Assembly (NCBI GenBank): GCA_045580485.1
Contig: JAZNNW010000067.1
Span: 59,789-123,788, forward strand
DNA length: 64,000 nt
Reading direction: 5' to 3'
Source of the DNA: Avoscillospira sp045580485
GTDB taxonomy: Bacteria > Bacillota > Clostridia > Oscillospirales > Oscillospiraceae
Made by a program: the position numbers and the translations under genes. Below, piece by piece: positions 49,513 through 57,920 of the stretch. The notes below the pieces were generated by a model. That model searched no databases, was not told where the DNA came from, and was given only the letters and a program-made list of their open reading frames with translations. Position 1 is the first letter of the stretch. Each line of letters begins with the position of its first letter.

Positions 49513-50844
49513 ATGTCCGAATGGAATGAACAATTCGAGCGGGACGAGGAGCTTCTGGAGAAGCGCCGCCTGCGCCGTCTGGAGATGAAGCGGAAGCGTC
49601 AGAAGCAGCAGCGCATCATTCTTGCCGTCGCCGCCGTTGTATTGGTTTTGATCATTGTTTTGATCGTAAAAGGCTGCTCCAACAAGGCCCCCGAGCCTGA
49701 AATGGATCAGACTATTGTACCGCCTCCCGTAGAAGAGGAAGTACCGGCTGTTGAGCCTGATCGAAAGGCAACACTGGCTGCCGTTGGTGATATCATGTTC
49801 TATGATACCCAGCTTGAGGATGCCAAACAAGAGGATCTTTCTTACGATTTTACCGATTGCTTCCTGGCTGTGAAGGCTTATACCATGAGCGCCGATCTGA
49901 CTGTGGGTAATCTGGAAATGAACATGACCGGCAGCACCCCCTATGCAGGCAAGCCCAGCTGGAACGCGCCCGAAACTCTGGCAACTACACTGCAGGACCT
50001 CGGTTTCGATGTGATGCTGACCGCCAATACCTATTCTATCACCAATGGTCTCAACGGTCTTGCCAACACGGCTAAGTTCCTCAACACTGCCGGCATTGAC
50101 CATGTGGGCACTCACATCTCCGACCCCGATGAGACCCCCGGTGCCGGTGCCATCATGCGGGAAGTCAATGGCATTAAAATTGCTTTCATCGGCTTTACCA
50201 AGGGTGTGGACGGTCGTACCCTGCCCACCAACAACGAATTCTGTGTGGATGTTCTCTATACCGACTACACCGATACCTATTCCAAGGTCGATGCATCCTC
50301 CATTATGGATCGTATCGATGATGCCAAGGCGCTGAAGCCCGATGTTATCGTGGCACTGTGCCACTGGGGCAGCGAGTTTGAGACTGAGATCAGCGAAAGC
50401 CAGGAAGACATCACCGAGCTGATGCTGGAAAACGGCGTTGATGTGATTCTCGGTTCTCACAGCCATGTTGCAGGTCCCATGGGTTATCTGGATGTGACCA
50501 CTGCTGACGGCGAAGAGAAGACCTGCTTCGTTGCTTACAGTCTCGGTAACTTCGTTTCCGACATGGATCAGGAATACGCCATGGAGAGCCTCATTCTCAA
50601 TCTGGAGTTTACCAAGAGCGGTGCCACCGGTGAAGTCATTATTTCCGATGCCAACTACACGCCCTTGTACATTCTGGACGCAGGAGAAGGTACTGACAGT
50701 CGCTTCCAGGTGCTGCCGATTCGAACTGCCATCAAGTCCAAGCTCTTTGAAGCCTTTGAGCCTCAGATGACAGAAGCCATTGCTAATCTGGAAGAGAATA
50801 CCAAACTGTCTGAGACCAGCAAGTCTTACGACTCCGGCAAATAA
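49513..50844 (+). CDS. CapA-family metallophosphatase-fold protein
   Basis: 443-residue CapA/PgsA-like protein, associated in other species with poly-gamma-glutamate or capsule polymer handling. Start at 49513 after AAGGAGG; the frame from 49453 covers the promoter. Residues 1-40 are highly charged (many E, K, R), followed by a membrane helix (about 38-54, IILAVAAVVLVLIIVLIV). The CapA domain begins AAVGDIMFYD, with VGNLEMNMTG, VIVALCHWGSE and GSHSHVAGPM, a calcineurin-like metal site. No pgsB/C neighbours are present, so its polymer, if any, is unknown. Confidence 0.88.
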   Translation: MSEWNEQFERDEELLEKRRLRRLEMKRKRQKQQRIILAVAAVVLVLIIVLIVKGCSNKAPEPEMDQTIVPPPVEEEVPAVEPDRKATLAAVGDIMFYDTQLEDAKQEDLSYDFTDCFLAVKAYTMSADLTVGNLEMNMTGSTPYAGKPSWNAPETLATTLQDLGFDVMLTANTYSITNGLNGLANTAKFLNTAGIDHVGTHISDPDETPGAGAIMREVNGIKIAFIGFTKGVDGRTLPTNNEFCVDVLYTDYTDTYSKVDASSIMDRIDDAKALKPDVIVALCHWGSEFETEISESQEDITELMLENGVDVILGSHSHVAGPMGYLDVTTADGEEKTCFVAYSLGNFVSDMDQEYAMESLILNLEFTKSGATGEVIISDANYTPLYILDAGEGTDSRFQVLPIRTAIKSKLFEAFEPQMTEAIANLEENTKLSETSKSYDSGK

Positions 50845-50850
50845 AACAGC

Positions 50851-50885
50851 AAAAATCCCGGAAAGCTAAGCTTTCCGGGATTTTT
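50851..50885. terminator. terminator between capA and thioesterase
   Basis: A 17-base-pair stem AAAAATCCCGGAAAGCT / AGCTTTCCGGGATTTTT, symmetric, serving two convergent genes. It touches the thioesterase stop. Confidence 0.9.
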
Positions 50886-51601
50886 CACGGCAAAAACAAA
50901 ACAGAGCAATGCAGATGCTTCGGATCGTTACCGCAAATCTGCACCGCATGACCCTTTGGCTCCTGCTTATAATAGCAGTGGAAGGGATCACCCAGAAGCA
51001 GCTGGCGGTGATATCGAATGACCACCTCAAACCAACCGTTTTCTGCTTCTGCAGGCAGGGCATCCTTAGCATATTCCAGATAGACCAGATTATTTACATG
51101 ACGGTTGGTGTCCAGATCTCTCCTGCCGACCTTAGCTGAATAGATTTCCGTGCCGATGTCATGGGAGAGCTTCTCCACAGGCGTTTCAAACACCTGCTCT
51201 TCAACCAGCTCATAGGCATCCACAACAGACTGAGGGATACGCACGACTCTGCCGGTATCGGCATTTGCCAGAAGCCAGGTACTCTCCCCGATGGCAACTT
51301 CGTTGCCATCTTTGTCCAGGATACGGAAGCAGCGGTCGGAAGTGAGCCGTTCCATGGTTCTGGGCCAAGTGACCACTTCCACAGGTTCACCCCATCGAAC
51401 TTTGCCTGTCAGCCGTACCCGCCACTGCACCAGCATCCAGGCCACATGGGTACGATCCACATCCATAACGGAATACCCAGACTGGTCAGAATGAATCATA
51501 GCAGCTTCCTGCATCAGCCGCAGGGCGCCGGATAGACTCAGGTTTAGGCTATTATCGATATCGCCGTAAAACACGCGTGTGTGAAAATGATAAGGGCTCA
51601 C
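50885..51601 (-). CDS. acyl-ACP thioesterase
   Basis: Double hotdog-fold thioesterase of the FatA/FatB type that releases fatty acids from acyl carrier protein. 238 residues from GTG 51601 (AAGGAG, 7-base spacing); the TTG at 51619 is inside the ribosome site. First hotdog: FHTRVFYGDIDNSLNLSLSGALRLMQEAAMIHSD; second: KVGRRDLDTNRHVNNLVYLEYAKDAL, in which D-x-N-x-H-V-N-N holds the catalytic Asn and His. Substrate chain length cannot be told. Divergent from the MATE gene. Confidence 0.9.
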   Translation of the reverse strand: MSPYHFHTRVFYGDIDNSLNLSLSGALRLMQEAAMIHSDQSGYSVMDVDRTHVAWMLVQWRVRLTGKVRWGEPVEVVTWPRTMERLTSDRCFRILDKDGNEVAIGESTWLLANADTGRVVRIPQSVVDAYELVEEQVFETPVEKLSHDIGTEIYSAKVGRRDLDTNRHVNNLVYLEYAKDALPAEAENGWFEVVIRYHRQLLLGDPFHCYYKQEPKGHAVQICGNDPKHLHCSVLFLP

Positions 51602-51630
51602 AGGTATGCTCCTTTGCAATTGATACCACC

Positions 51631-51681
51631 ATTATATCGCAAAGAACTACCCTTGGCAAATGTTTTGATTTGTTGTAAAAT
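51631..51681. promoter_or_regulatory. second divergent promoter pair with overlapping -35
   Basis: The 7-mer TTGGCAA at 51653-51659 reads TTGGCA rightward and TTGCCA leftward. Rightward: 17-base spacer, TAAAAT at 51676-51681, for the MATE gene. Leftward: 17-base spacer, TATAAT at 51636-51631, for the thioesterase gene. Only one polymerase could occupy the site at a time. Confidence 0.6.
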
Positions 51682-51700
51682 AATTTCCGGAGGCGATGTC

Positions 51701-53056
51701 ATGGAACGCAGACATGAGCAAGAAGCAGAAAAATACCGCCGCATGACCGAGACCCCAATTCCTAAACTCATCGTTTCATTGGGGCTTCCGACCATTGTCA
51801 GTATGCTGATCACGAATATTTACAATATGGCAGACACCTACTTTGTAGGCGAACTGGGCAAAAGTGCCTCCGGCGCCATTGGTGTGGTGTTCAGTCTCAT
51901 GGCCATTTTCCAGGCATTTGGCTTTACATGGGGACAAGGTTCCGGCAGCATCATTTCCCGCCGCCTCGGTCAGCATGATACAAAAAGCGCCACAGTCTAT
52001 GCCACATCCGGTTTTTGGCTGTCATTCTTTAGTGGGCTGATCATTAGCATTTTGGGGCTGATCTTTTTGACACCGCTGATGCGACTTCTGGGCAGCACAG
52101 AGACCATTCTCCCTTACGCCAGAGATTATGCCCGATGGATTCTGCTGGCAGGTCCTTTTTACACATCCAGTTGTGTTCTGAACAACATTTTGCGATACGA
52201 AGGTATGTCCTTCTACGCCATGATCGGTCTGACACTGGGCGGCATCCTTAATCTGATATTGGACCCAATTCTTATTATCGGTCTTGGTCTGGGCACAGCC
52301 GGAGCCGGTATTGCTACTGCTACATCCCAAGTTGTCAGCTTTGTTATTCTTCTGTCCATGTTCCTTTCCGGTAAAACCCAGAGTCGAATCGGGCGACCCC
52401 AAAAGCTGTTAAAGCAGGTCGTTCCCATTGTAAAAATTGGTTTTCCTGCGTTGCTGCGTCAAGGTCTTGGCAGTCTCTCCACCCTGGTTCTCAATCACAC
52501 CGCCGGTGTCTACGGCGATGCTGCTGTGGCTGCCATGAGTATCGTCAGTCGTATCACCAACTTTGTATTCTCTGTGGGTATTGGCATCGGTCAAGGTTTC
52601 CAGCCTGTGGCTGCATTCAACTACGGAGCGAAGAAATACAGCCGTGTCAAGCAAGGGTTCTGGTTTACCACCTTGGCAGGTGAAGTCCTGATCGGACTGC
52701 TGGCTGTTTGCTGCTTCATCTTTGCTGCTCCCTTGGCGCAGCTGTTCCAGCCGGATCCTTCTGTTGTGACCATTGCTGTCCCGGCACTGCGTCTTGGCTG
52801 CTTCGGATGCCTGTTTCTGGCCTTCAGCACCAGTGGAAATATGATGTTCCAGAGTACCGGAAAGGCAGGAAAATCTGCCGTGCTTTCTGCTTTAAGAAGT
52901 GGATTGTGTCTCATTCCGGCGGTTTTGATTCTGCCGATTTTTCTGGATCTGCTCGGCATCCAGATCGCTCAGCCTGTGGCGGATATCATCACCTTTTCCG
53001 TATCCGTCCCTCTGGTACTGAGCTTCCTTCGAAATCTGCCGCCGGATGACCTATAA
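51701..53056 (+). CDS. MATE-family efflux transporter
   Basis: Twelve-helix cation-coupled exporter of drugs or metabolites, 451 residues, ATG 51701 after GGAGGCGATGTC. Landmarks: PIPKLIVSLGLPTIVSMLITNIYNMADTYFVG in the first helices, GFTWGQGSGSIISRRLG, the second-half repeat start IVKIGFPALLRQGLGSL, and GIGQGFQPVAAFNYGAKKY. Substrate not predictable. Begins from the shared promoter above. Confidence 0.95.
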   Translation: MERRHEQEAEKYRRMTETPIPKLIVSLGLPTIVSMLITNIYNMADTYFVGELGKSASGAIGVVFSLMAIFQAFGFTWGQGSGSIISRRLGQHDTKSATVYATSGFWLSFFSGLIISILGLIFLTPLMRLLGSTETILPYARDYARWILLAGPFYTSSCVLNNILRYEGMSFYAMIGLTLGGILNLILDPILIIGLGLGTAGAGIATATSQVVSFVILLSMFLSGKTQSRIGRPQKLLKQVVPIVKIGFPALLRQGLGSLSTLVLNHTAGVYGDAAVAAMSIVSRITNFVFSVGIGIGQGFQPVAAFNYGAKKYSRVKQGFWFTTLAGEVLIGLLAVCCFIFAAPLAQLFQPDPSVVTIAVPALRLGCFGCLFLAFSTSGNMMFQSTGKAGKSAVLSALRSGLCLIPAVLILPIFLDLLGIQIAQPVADIITFSVSVPLVLSFLRNLPPDDL

Positions 53057-53071
53057 ATTAACACTTTTCTC

Positions 53072-53100
53072 TTTACAGAGATAGTTTTTTTCTGTATAAT
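53072..53100 (+). promoter_or_regulatory. prfB promoter
   Basis: TTTACA (53072-53077), 17-base spacer, TATAAT (53095-53100). No terminator is visible between the MATE stop and this promoter. Confidence 0.6.
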
Positions 53101-53136
53101 GGTTGGGCATAAATTGATAAAGTGTGGTATTTGTAT

Positions 53137-54264
53137 ATGAGTATGATCGAATTTGATGAATATAAAGTGAAATTGACCGGTATAAAGCCCAAATTGGATG
53201 GTCTTGCAGACTCTCTTAATCTGGGTGCTTGCCAGGAGGAGCTGGAACGGCTCCAGGCACAGATCGAATCTCCCGGTTTTTGGGATAATCAGGCTGTCTC
53301 TCAGCAGGTCATGAAGCGTTCCCGTCAGCTGGAGGCCAAGATCGGTCGTTACAATAAGATGCTCGAAACATGGGACGATCTCATGACCATCATCGAGATG
53401 GCACAGGAAGAAAATGACGAGAGCATGCTTGATGAGCTGACTGCCGGTTTTACCGGTCTGGAAGAACAGATGGAAGCCACCCGTCTGGAAACCCTGCTCA
53501 CCGGTGACTATGATGCCAACAATGCCCTTGTCTCCTTCCAGGCCGGTGCAGGCGGTACAGAGGCGCAGGACTGGTGCCAGATGCTCTATCGTATGTACAC
53601 CCATTGGGCAGAGCGACACGGCTTCACCTATAAAATTCTGGACTATCTCGACGGCGATGAAGCCGGTCTGAAATCTGCCAGTATTATGATCGAAGGCACC
53701 AACGCCTACGGCTTCCTCAAAAGCGAGAACGGTGTCCACCGTCTGGTTCGTGTCTCCCCCTTCGATGCTGCAGGACGCCGCCAGACCTCCTTTGCCGCAG
53801 TGGAAGTCATCCCCGAAATTGATGACGATGTGGAAGTGGAAATTCGTCAGGAAGACATTGAAATGCAGGTCTTCCGCTCCTCCGGTGCAGGCGGTCAGCA
53901 CATCAACAAGACCTCCTCTGCTGTACGACTGATCCACAAGCCCTCCGGCATCGTAGTCTCCTGCCAGACCCAGCGTGATCAGTTCCAGAACAAGGAACAG
54001 TGCATGCGTATGCTGCGCTCCAAGCTGGTTGAAATTCAGCAGAGAGAGCATTTTGAGAAGATCTCCGACATCAAGGGTGTCCAGCAGAAAATTGAATGGG
54101 GCAGCCAGATCAGAAGCTATGTCTTTATGCCCTATACACTGGTCAAGGATACCCGTACCGCCTATGAGATGACCAATGTCAATGCTGTCATGGACGGTGA
54201 TCTGGACGGTTTCATCAATGCCTACCTCAACTGCATGGCTACCGGTCAGTGGGCAACAAAATAA
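53137..54264 (+). CDS. prfB: peptide chain release factor 2
   Basis: Recognises UGA and UAA stop codons and releases the peptide. 375 residues from ATG 53137 (53143 is also possible; the SD is weak). The codon-recognition tripeptide SPF is at 207-209 and the catalytic GGQ at 252-254 (SSGAGGQHINKT). The reading frame is open from the start; the programmed +1 frameshift with in-frame UGA near codon 25 that many bacteria use for autoregulation is absent. Precedes secG, which has its own promoter. Confidence 0.96.
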   Translation: MSMIEFDEYKVKLTGIKPKLDGLADSLNLGACQEELERLQAQIESPGFWDNQAVSQQVMKRSRQLEAKIGRYNKMLETWDDLMTIIEMAQEENDESMLDELTAGFTGLEEQMEATRLETLLTGDYDANNALVSFQAGAGGTEAQDWCQMLYRMYTHWAERHGFTYKILDYLDGDEAGLKSASIMIEGTNAYGFLKSENGVHRLVRVSPFDAAGRRQTSFAAVEVIPEIDDDVEVEIRQEDIEMQVFRSSGAGGQHINKTSSAVRLIHKPSGIVVSCQTQRDQFQNKEQCMRMLRSKLVEIQQREHFEKISDIKGVQQKIEWGSQIRSYVFMPYTLVKDTRTAYEMTNVNAVMDGDLDGFINAYLNCMATGQWATK

Positions 54265-54285
54265 TGTAAATTTCTAAATTTTCCC

Positions 54286-54314
54286 TTGCATTACCATACT
54301 TTATATGGTAATAT
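54286..54314 (+). promoter_or_regulatory. secG promoter
   Basis: TTGCAT (54286-54291), 17-base spacer, TAATAT (54309-54314), in a 126-base gap between prfB and secG. Confidence 0.5.
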
Positions 54315-54390
54315 ATCACTTGTTATGTATAGAAACTCGGCTTGCCGTTCGCCGGAATAACGGCCGTCATTTTGACGCTATGGAGGAATT

Positions 54391-54624
54391 ATGAAAGTTC
54401 TGCATATCATTCTCACCGTTATTCAGGTGCTGTGCGCTGTTGGTCTGGTCGCCATCGTTATGATGCAGTCCGGCAAGGAGAGCGGCATGGGTGTTATCAC
54501 CGGCTCTTCCGACAGCTTCCTGTCCAAGAACAAGAGCGGTTCCCGTGATGCCATGCTGGCCAAGCTGACCAAGTGGGTAGCCGGCGTGTTCATGGTTCTG
54601 ACCCTGGTTCTGAACCTGTTTTAA
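54391..54624 (+). CDS. secG: SecG subunit of the preprotein translocase
   Basis: 77-residue membrane protein with two helices: VLHIILTVIQVLCAVGLVAIVMMQ and the C-terminal WVAGVFMVLTLVLNLF, with the intervening MQSGKESGMGVITGSSDSF loop, which is typical of SecG. It stimulates SecYEG protein export. SD is TGGAGG. Often followed by rnr and smpB, which are not here; a terminator follows instead. Confidence 0.94.
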   Translation: MKVLHIILTVIQVLCAVGLVAIVMMQSGKESGMGVITGSSDSFLSKNKSGSRDAMLAKLTKWVAGVFMVLTLVLNLF

Positions 54625-54636
54625 TGGATATGCAAG

Positions 54637-54670
54637 ACAGCAGCAAACAGATGTTTGCTGCTGTTTTTTA
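54637..54670. terminator. terminator after secG
   Basis: ACAGCAGCAAACA / TGTTTGCTGCTGT 13-base-pair stem followed by six T rightward. It touches the stop of the convergent spoIID gene. Confidence 0.88.
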
Positions 54671-55624
54671 TTCTATTTTTACGCCATTGTAATAGTGGTG
54701 TAGGATATCCTTATAGTTCTTTCCAGATATCGCCATGGCATTTGCTCCATACTGGCTCATGCCCACCCGATGACCGTAGCCAATGACATGGAAGAGGATA
54801 CAGTCATCTTTCACTTCCACAGTAAAATTTGTGGAGTTTAGTCCGAACATCTGCCGCAACTCCGTTCCTTTGAAAGAAACGCCGCCAATGGTCATTTCAT
54901 CCACACCGCCGCCTTCTGTTCTGGAAACCGAGCCAAACCATCTATTTATAGAGCCGGTGAGATTTGCAAGAGGCTGTGCTTGCAAAATGACCGAGCAAAA
55001 TTCTTCTCTGGAAAAATCCTTTTGTGTTTGGTATTTACCGGCTATTTCTTCCCCGGGGCTTGTAACCGATTGTAAATAGGGAACTTCACTGCCCCACACC
55101 GCCACAGCATCCTCTGTAGTACCGCCGGAACAGGAGAAATAGACTGCATCGATCAGTTCACCGTCATAAGTCAAAACCTGACCCTCTGTACTTTTGACAG
55201 CTGCAGAAGCCTTGTCCCAATAGGATTTCCAGCTGCGTCCTAACTTTTGAGCAAGGGCTTCCTCCCCTGCCCATGCCTGACAGCAGCTGCTCTGACCGCA
55301 CAGGTCGTAATCTTCATGTTTTCCATTATTCAGTTGACGGACAGCAAAGGTTCTGGCTGCCACCGCCTGCGCCTTTAATGCCTCCATTTCAAAGGACATG
55401 GGCACTTCCGACAAAACCACTCCCACGAGGTATTCTTCCAGCGGCAGCTTTTCAACAGCTTGTCCTGTCTGCAATCTGACAAAGGTCTCTGACTGCGGTG
55501 TTTCTTCCGCTTCGATGACCAGAAGTTTTGGCTCCTCATTGATTTCAACAGGAGACAAAAGCACAGTAGGTATAAGCACCGTCAGCAATACAGCCGCCAA
55601 ACCTGCACATATAGAACCCAACAT
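54668..55624 (-). CDS. spoIID: SpoIID-type stage II sporulation protein (lytic transglycosylase)
   Basis: Peptidoglycan-degrading enzyme needed for engulfment of the forespore. 318 residues from ATG 55624, eight bases after GGGGGG; earlier in-frame ATGs lie in the promoter. A signal anchor (about 5-25, SICAGLAAVLLTVLIPTVLL) precedes the SpoIID domain with EEYLVGVVLSEVPMSFEMEALKAQAVAARTFA; the Glu in LSEVP is the catalytic candidate. Conserved CQAW, FSCSGG and GYGHRVGMSQYGANAMA follow. Placement away from other sporulation genes is usual. Confidence 0.93.
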   Translation of the reverse strand: MLGSICAGLAAVLLTVLIPTVLLSPVEINEEPKLLVIEAEETPQSETFVRLQTGQAVEKLPLEEYLVGVVLSEVPMSFEMEALKAQAVAARTFAVRQLNNGKHEDYDLCGQSSCCQAWAGEEALAQKLGRSWKSYWDKASAAVKSTEGQVLTYDGELIDAVYFSCSGGTTEDAVAVWGSEVPYLQSVTSPGEEIAGKYQTQKDFSREEFCSVILQAQPLANLTGSINRWFGSVSRTEGGGVDEMTIGGVSFKGTELRQMFGLNSTNFTVEVKDDCILFHVIGYGHRVGMSQYGANAMAISGKNYKDILHHYYNGVKIE

Positions 55625-55644
55625 GGACAATCCCCCCTGCTCCA

Positions 55645-55675
55645 TGGGTATGCTCTGTACAGTACAGTTATTCAC
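55645..55675 (-). promoter_or_regulatory. possible SigE-type promoter of spoIID
   Basis: Reading leftward, GTGAATAA and CATACCCAT are about 15 bases apart, resembling the mother-cell SigE pattern (a -35 of the type xATATT, a -10 of CATACAxT). It lies immediately before the chosen start. The match is partial, and a CTGTACTGTACAG dyad lies between. Confidence 0.35.
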
Positions 55676-55683
55676 CACCTTTT

Positions 55684-55713
55684 GTTGACACAATTCTCTT
55701 ATTGGATTATAAT
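55684..55713 (+). promoter_or_regulatory. consensus promoter of the TPR/LRR gene
   Basis: TTGACA (55684-55689), 18-base spacer, TATAAT (55708-55713): both hexamers match consensus perfectly. The gene starts 31 bases downstream. Confidence 0.75.
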
Positions 55714-55743
55714 ATTTTTATCTATGCTGATTGGAGATGTCCC

Positions 55744-57429
55744 ATGAAGAAATCTTTGAAACTCATCATTCCGGTAGCTTTGGTCCTCATTATTCTGATC
55801 ACTGCCTGCTGGTTTTTCCTGTTTTATAATCGGACCATTACCACGAACCTGCTTCAAAACAGCGCTCAGCTCATGGTCTCCCACGGACGCTATGAACGGG
55901 CCGTTTCCCAGTACCGTTTTGCATGGAAACTGATGCCGGAACGGACAGATCTGCCCATCGAATTGGCAGAAACCTATGCTATGTCCGGTAATTATACCAA
56001 GGCTGAATACACACTCGTCAGCGCCATCGCTGCCAACCCCAACAACTATGAATTGTATGCCGCCTTGTGCCGCACCTATGTGGAGCAGGATAAGCTGCTG
56101 GATGCCGTGCAGATGCTCGATCGCATCAGCAGCGAAACTGTGAAGGAAACCCTTGCAGCGCAAAGACCTGAAGCCCCTGTCATTTCTCCGGAAAGCGGTT
56201 ATTACAACGAGTACATTCAGGTAGCTGCAAAATCGGCTGAAGCTACCGTCTATCTGACTACCGATGGCGAATATCCTTCCAACGACAGCCATCTCTATTC
56301 CGCACCGATCGATTTGGAGACCGGTGAGACCACGGTCATCGCTCTGGCTGTCAACCAAGACGGTCTTGTCAGCCCTGCTGCTGTGTGCGGTTTTACCATC
56401 GGCGGTGTGGTGGAAGAGATCACTATTGACGATGCAGCTATCGATACTGCAGTCCGGGAACATTTGCATCTGGAAACCACTGACACGCTTATGACCGACG
56501 ATCTGTGGAGCATTGGCGCTTTGGATCTGCCGGAAACAGTTGCCGACATCAGCGCTCTTTCCAATTTTGCCGGACTCAAAACACTGACCATTCATAATGT
56601 CTCCGGTTTGGACTTTACCGTTCTGCGTCAGCTACCCGGATTGACGGAGCTGGATCTTTCGGGCTGCACCATTTCCACTGAAGGTCTGGAAGCCATTGGC
56701 TCTCTGACCGAATTGCAGAAATTGGTTCTGGACGGCTGTGCCATTACAGATCTGACACCCTTTACAGCTTTGACCAAGCTGACCCATTTGACTCTTTCCA
56801 ACAATTCCATTGAGGATATCAGTGTTCTTTCCCTGATGCTGGAACTGGAAGAGGTCAAGCTTGCAAACAATCCCATCAGTTCCATTGCCGCCCTCAGCAC
56901 CTGTAATCAGCTGAAAACCCTGGATATTACCCGGTGCGGCATCTCCTCCCTCGGCAGTCTTTCCGATAAGGAGGACTTGACTTCCCTCCTGGCATCCAAC
57001 AACAAAATCGCTGACCTTTCCCCTCTGGAGAACTGCAAGAATCTCTCCCAGTTGGTGTTGACAGAGAATCTGATCGATAATATTTCCATCCTCACCTCTC
57101 TTTCCGGTCTGACGGAGTTTACGGCGGATCACAACAAAATCAAGGAAATCCCCGATTTTGATGAGGAAAGCTGTGTTCTGGTGCGGTTTTCCGCCAACTA
57201 CAATGAGATTGAGAGTGTTTCCGGGCTGAAGGGTATTGCTTCTTTGAATTATGTAAACCTTGATTATAACAAAGTCAAAGACATTTCCCCACTGACCGGC
57301 AACTATAATCTCATCCAGTTGGATGTGTGGGACAACCCCATTCCAGAAGTTGCAGAAGCCGTAAAGCCCTTTGAAGAAAGCTCCATCATTGTAAACTTTA
57401 ACCCCAAATACGAAGCACCCAAGGAATAA
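55744..57429 (+). CDS. membrane-anchored TPR and leucine-rich-repeat protein
   Basis: 561 residues from ATG 55744 after GGAGATG. An N-terminal membrane helix (about 5-22, LKLIIPVALVLIILITACWF, with no lipobox) puts the rest outside. Two TPR-like repeats (about 35-115: RYERAVSQYRFAWKLMPE, NYTKAEYTLVSAIAANPN) are followed by a small beta domain resembling the chitobiase/FN3-like stalk (about 140-215, EAPVISPESGYYNEYIQVA, YPSNDSHLYSAPI). About a dozen LRRs follow (from 250), with the LxxLxxLxLxxNxIxDIS pattern of internalin-type repeats. It may bind wall polymers or host/partner proteins. Role unknown. Confidence 0.82.
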   Translation: MKKSLKLIIPVALVLIILITACWFFLFYNRTITTNLLQNSAQLMVSHGRYERAVSQYRFAWKLMPERTDLPIELAETYAMSGNYTKAEYTLVSAIAANPNNYELYAALCRTYVEQDKLLDAVQMLDRISSETVKETLAAQRPEAPVISPESGYYNEYIQVAAKSAEATVYLTTDGEYPSNDSHLYSAPIDLETGETTVIALAVNQDGLVSPAAVCGFTIGGVVEEITIDDAAIDTAVREHLHLETTDTLMTDDLWSIGALDLPETVADISALSNFAGLKTLTIHNVSGLDFTVLRQLPGLTELDLSGCTISTEGLEAIGSLTELQKLVLDGCAITDLTPFTALTKLTHLTLSNNSIEDISVLSLMLELEEVKLANNPISSIAALSTCNQLKTLDITRCGISSLGSLSDKEDLTSLLASNNKIADLSPLENCKNLSQLVLTENLIDNISILTSLSGLTEFTADHNKIKEIPDFDEESCVLVRFSANYNEIESVSGLKGIASLNYVNLDYNKVKDISPLTGNYNLIQLDVWDNPIPEVAEAVKPFEESSIIVNFNPKYEAPKE

Positions 57430-57469
57430 ACAACAACTGCCGAACCCTAAGGTCCGGCAGTTGTTGTTT
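57428..57469. terminator. terminator between LRR gene and pncC
   Basis: AAACAACAACTGCCG-AACC / GGT-CCGGCAGTTGTTGTTT long stem with CTAA loop, serving both converging genes; it overlaps the pncC stop. Confidence 0.88.
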
Positions 57470-57920
57470 CATAAAGCAGACCAATGGCTGCATCCACAGC
57501 TTGACTGCGAACAGCATCCCGGTTGCCCTGGAAGAGGAACTCGTGAACATCCGTTCTCTCTCGGCAGGCAACTCCGATATAGACAAGTCCCACAGGCTTT
57601 CCGCTGCCGTCTCCATCGGGACCGGCAAGACCGGTGACGCTGATACCAAAATCCGTGTGGAGCAGGGATCTTACGCCTTCCGCCATGGCCCTGGCTGTTT
57701 GAGATGAAACGGCTCCGAAAGTTTCCAATGTCTGCGCCGGTACACCCAAAATCTTTTCCTTGACCTCATTGGTATAGGAGATCACACCACCGGCATAGAC
57801 AGCAGAACTGCCGGACACAGCTGTAATGGCATGTCCGATTCCACCGCCGGTGCAGCTCTCTGCTGTGGCAACTGTCAGTCCCTTCTCCTTCAGCAGAAGG
57901 ACCAGTTCTTTAGTCTTCAT
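57447..57920 (-). CDS. pncC: nicotinamide-nucleotide amidase PncC (CinA C-terminal domain)
   Basis: 157-residue stand-alone CinA C-domain that deamidates NMN to NaMN in NAD recycling. Landmarks: LTVATAESCTGGGIGHAIT (nucleophile Ser in ESC), YAGGVISYTNEVKEKILGV, ARAMAEGVR and ISVTGLAGPDGDGSGKPVGLVYI. The N-terminal MoCF-like domain of CinA is absent, which is common. It overlaps the end of thiI by 11 bases. Confidence 0.93.
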   Translation of the reverse strand: MKTKELVLLLKEKGLTVATAESCTGGGIGHAITAVSGSSAVYAGGVISYTNEVKEKILGVPAQTLETFGAVSSQTARAMAEGVRSLLHTDFGISVTGLAGPDGDGSGKPVGLVYIGVACRERTDVHEFLFQGNRDAVRSQAVDAAIGLLYETTTAGP

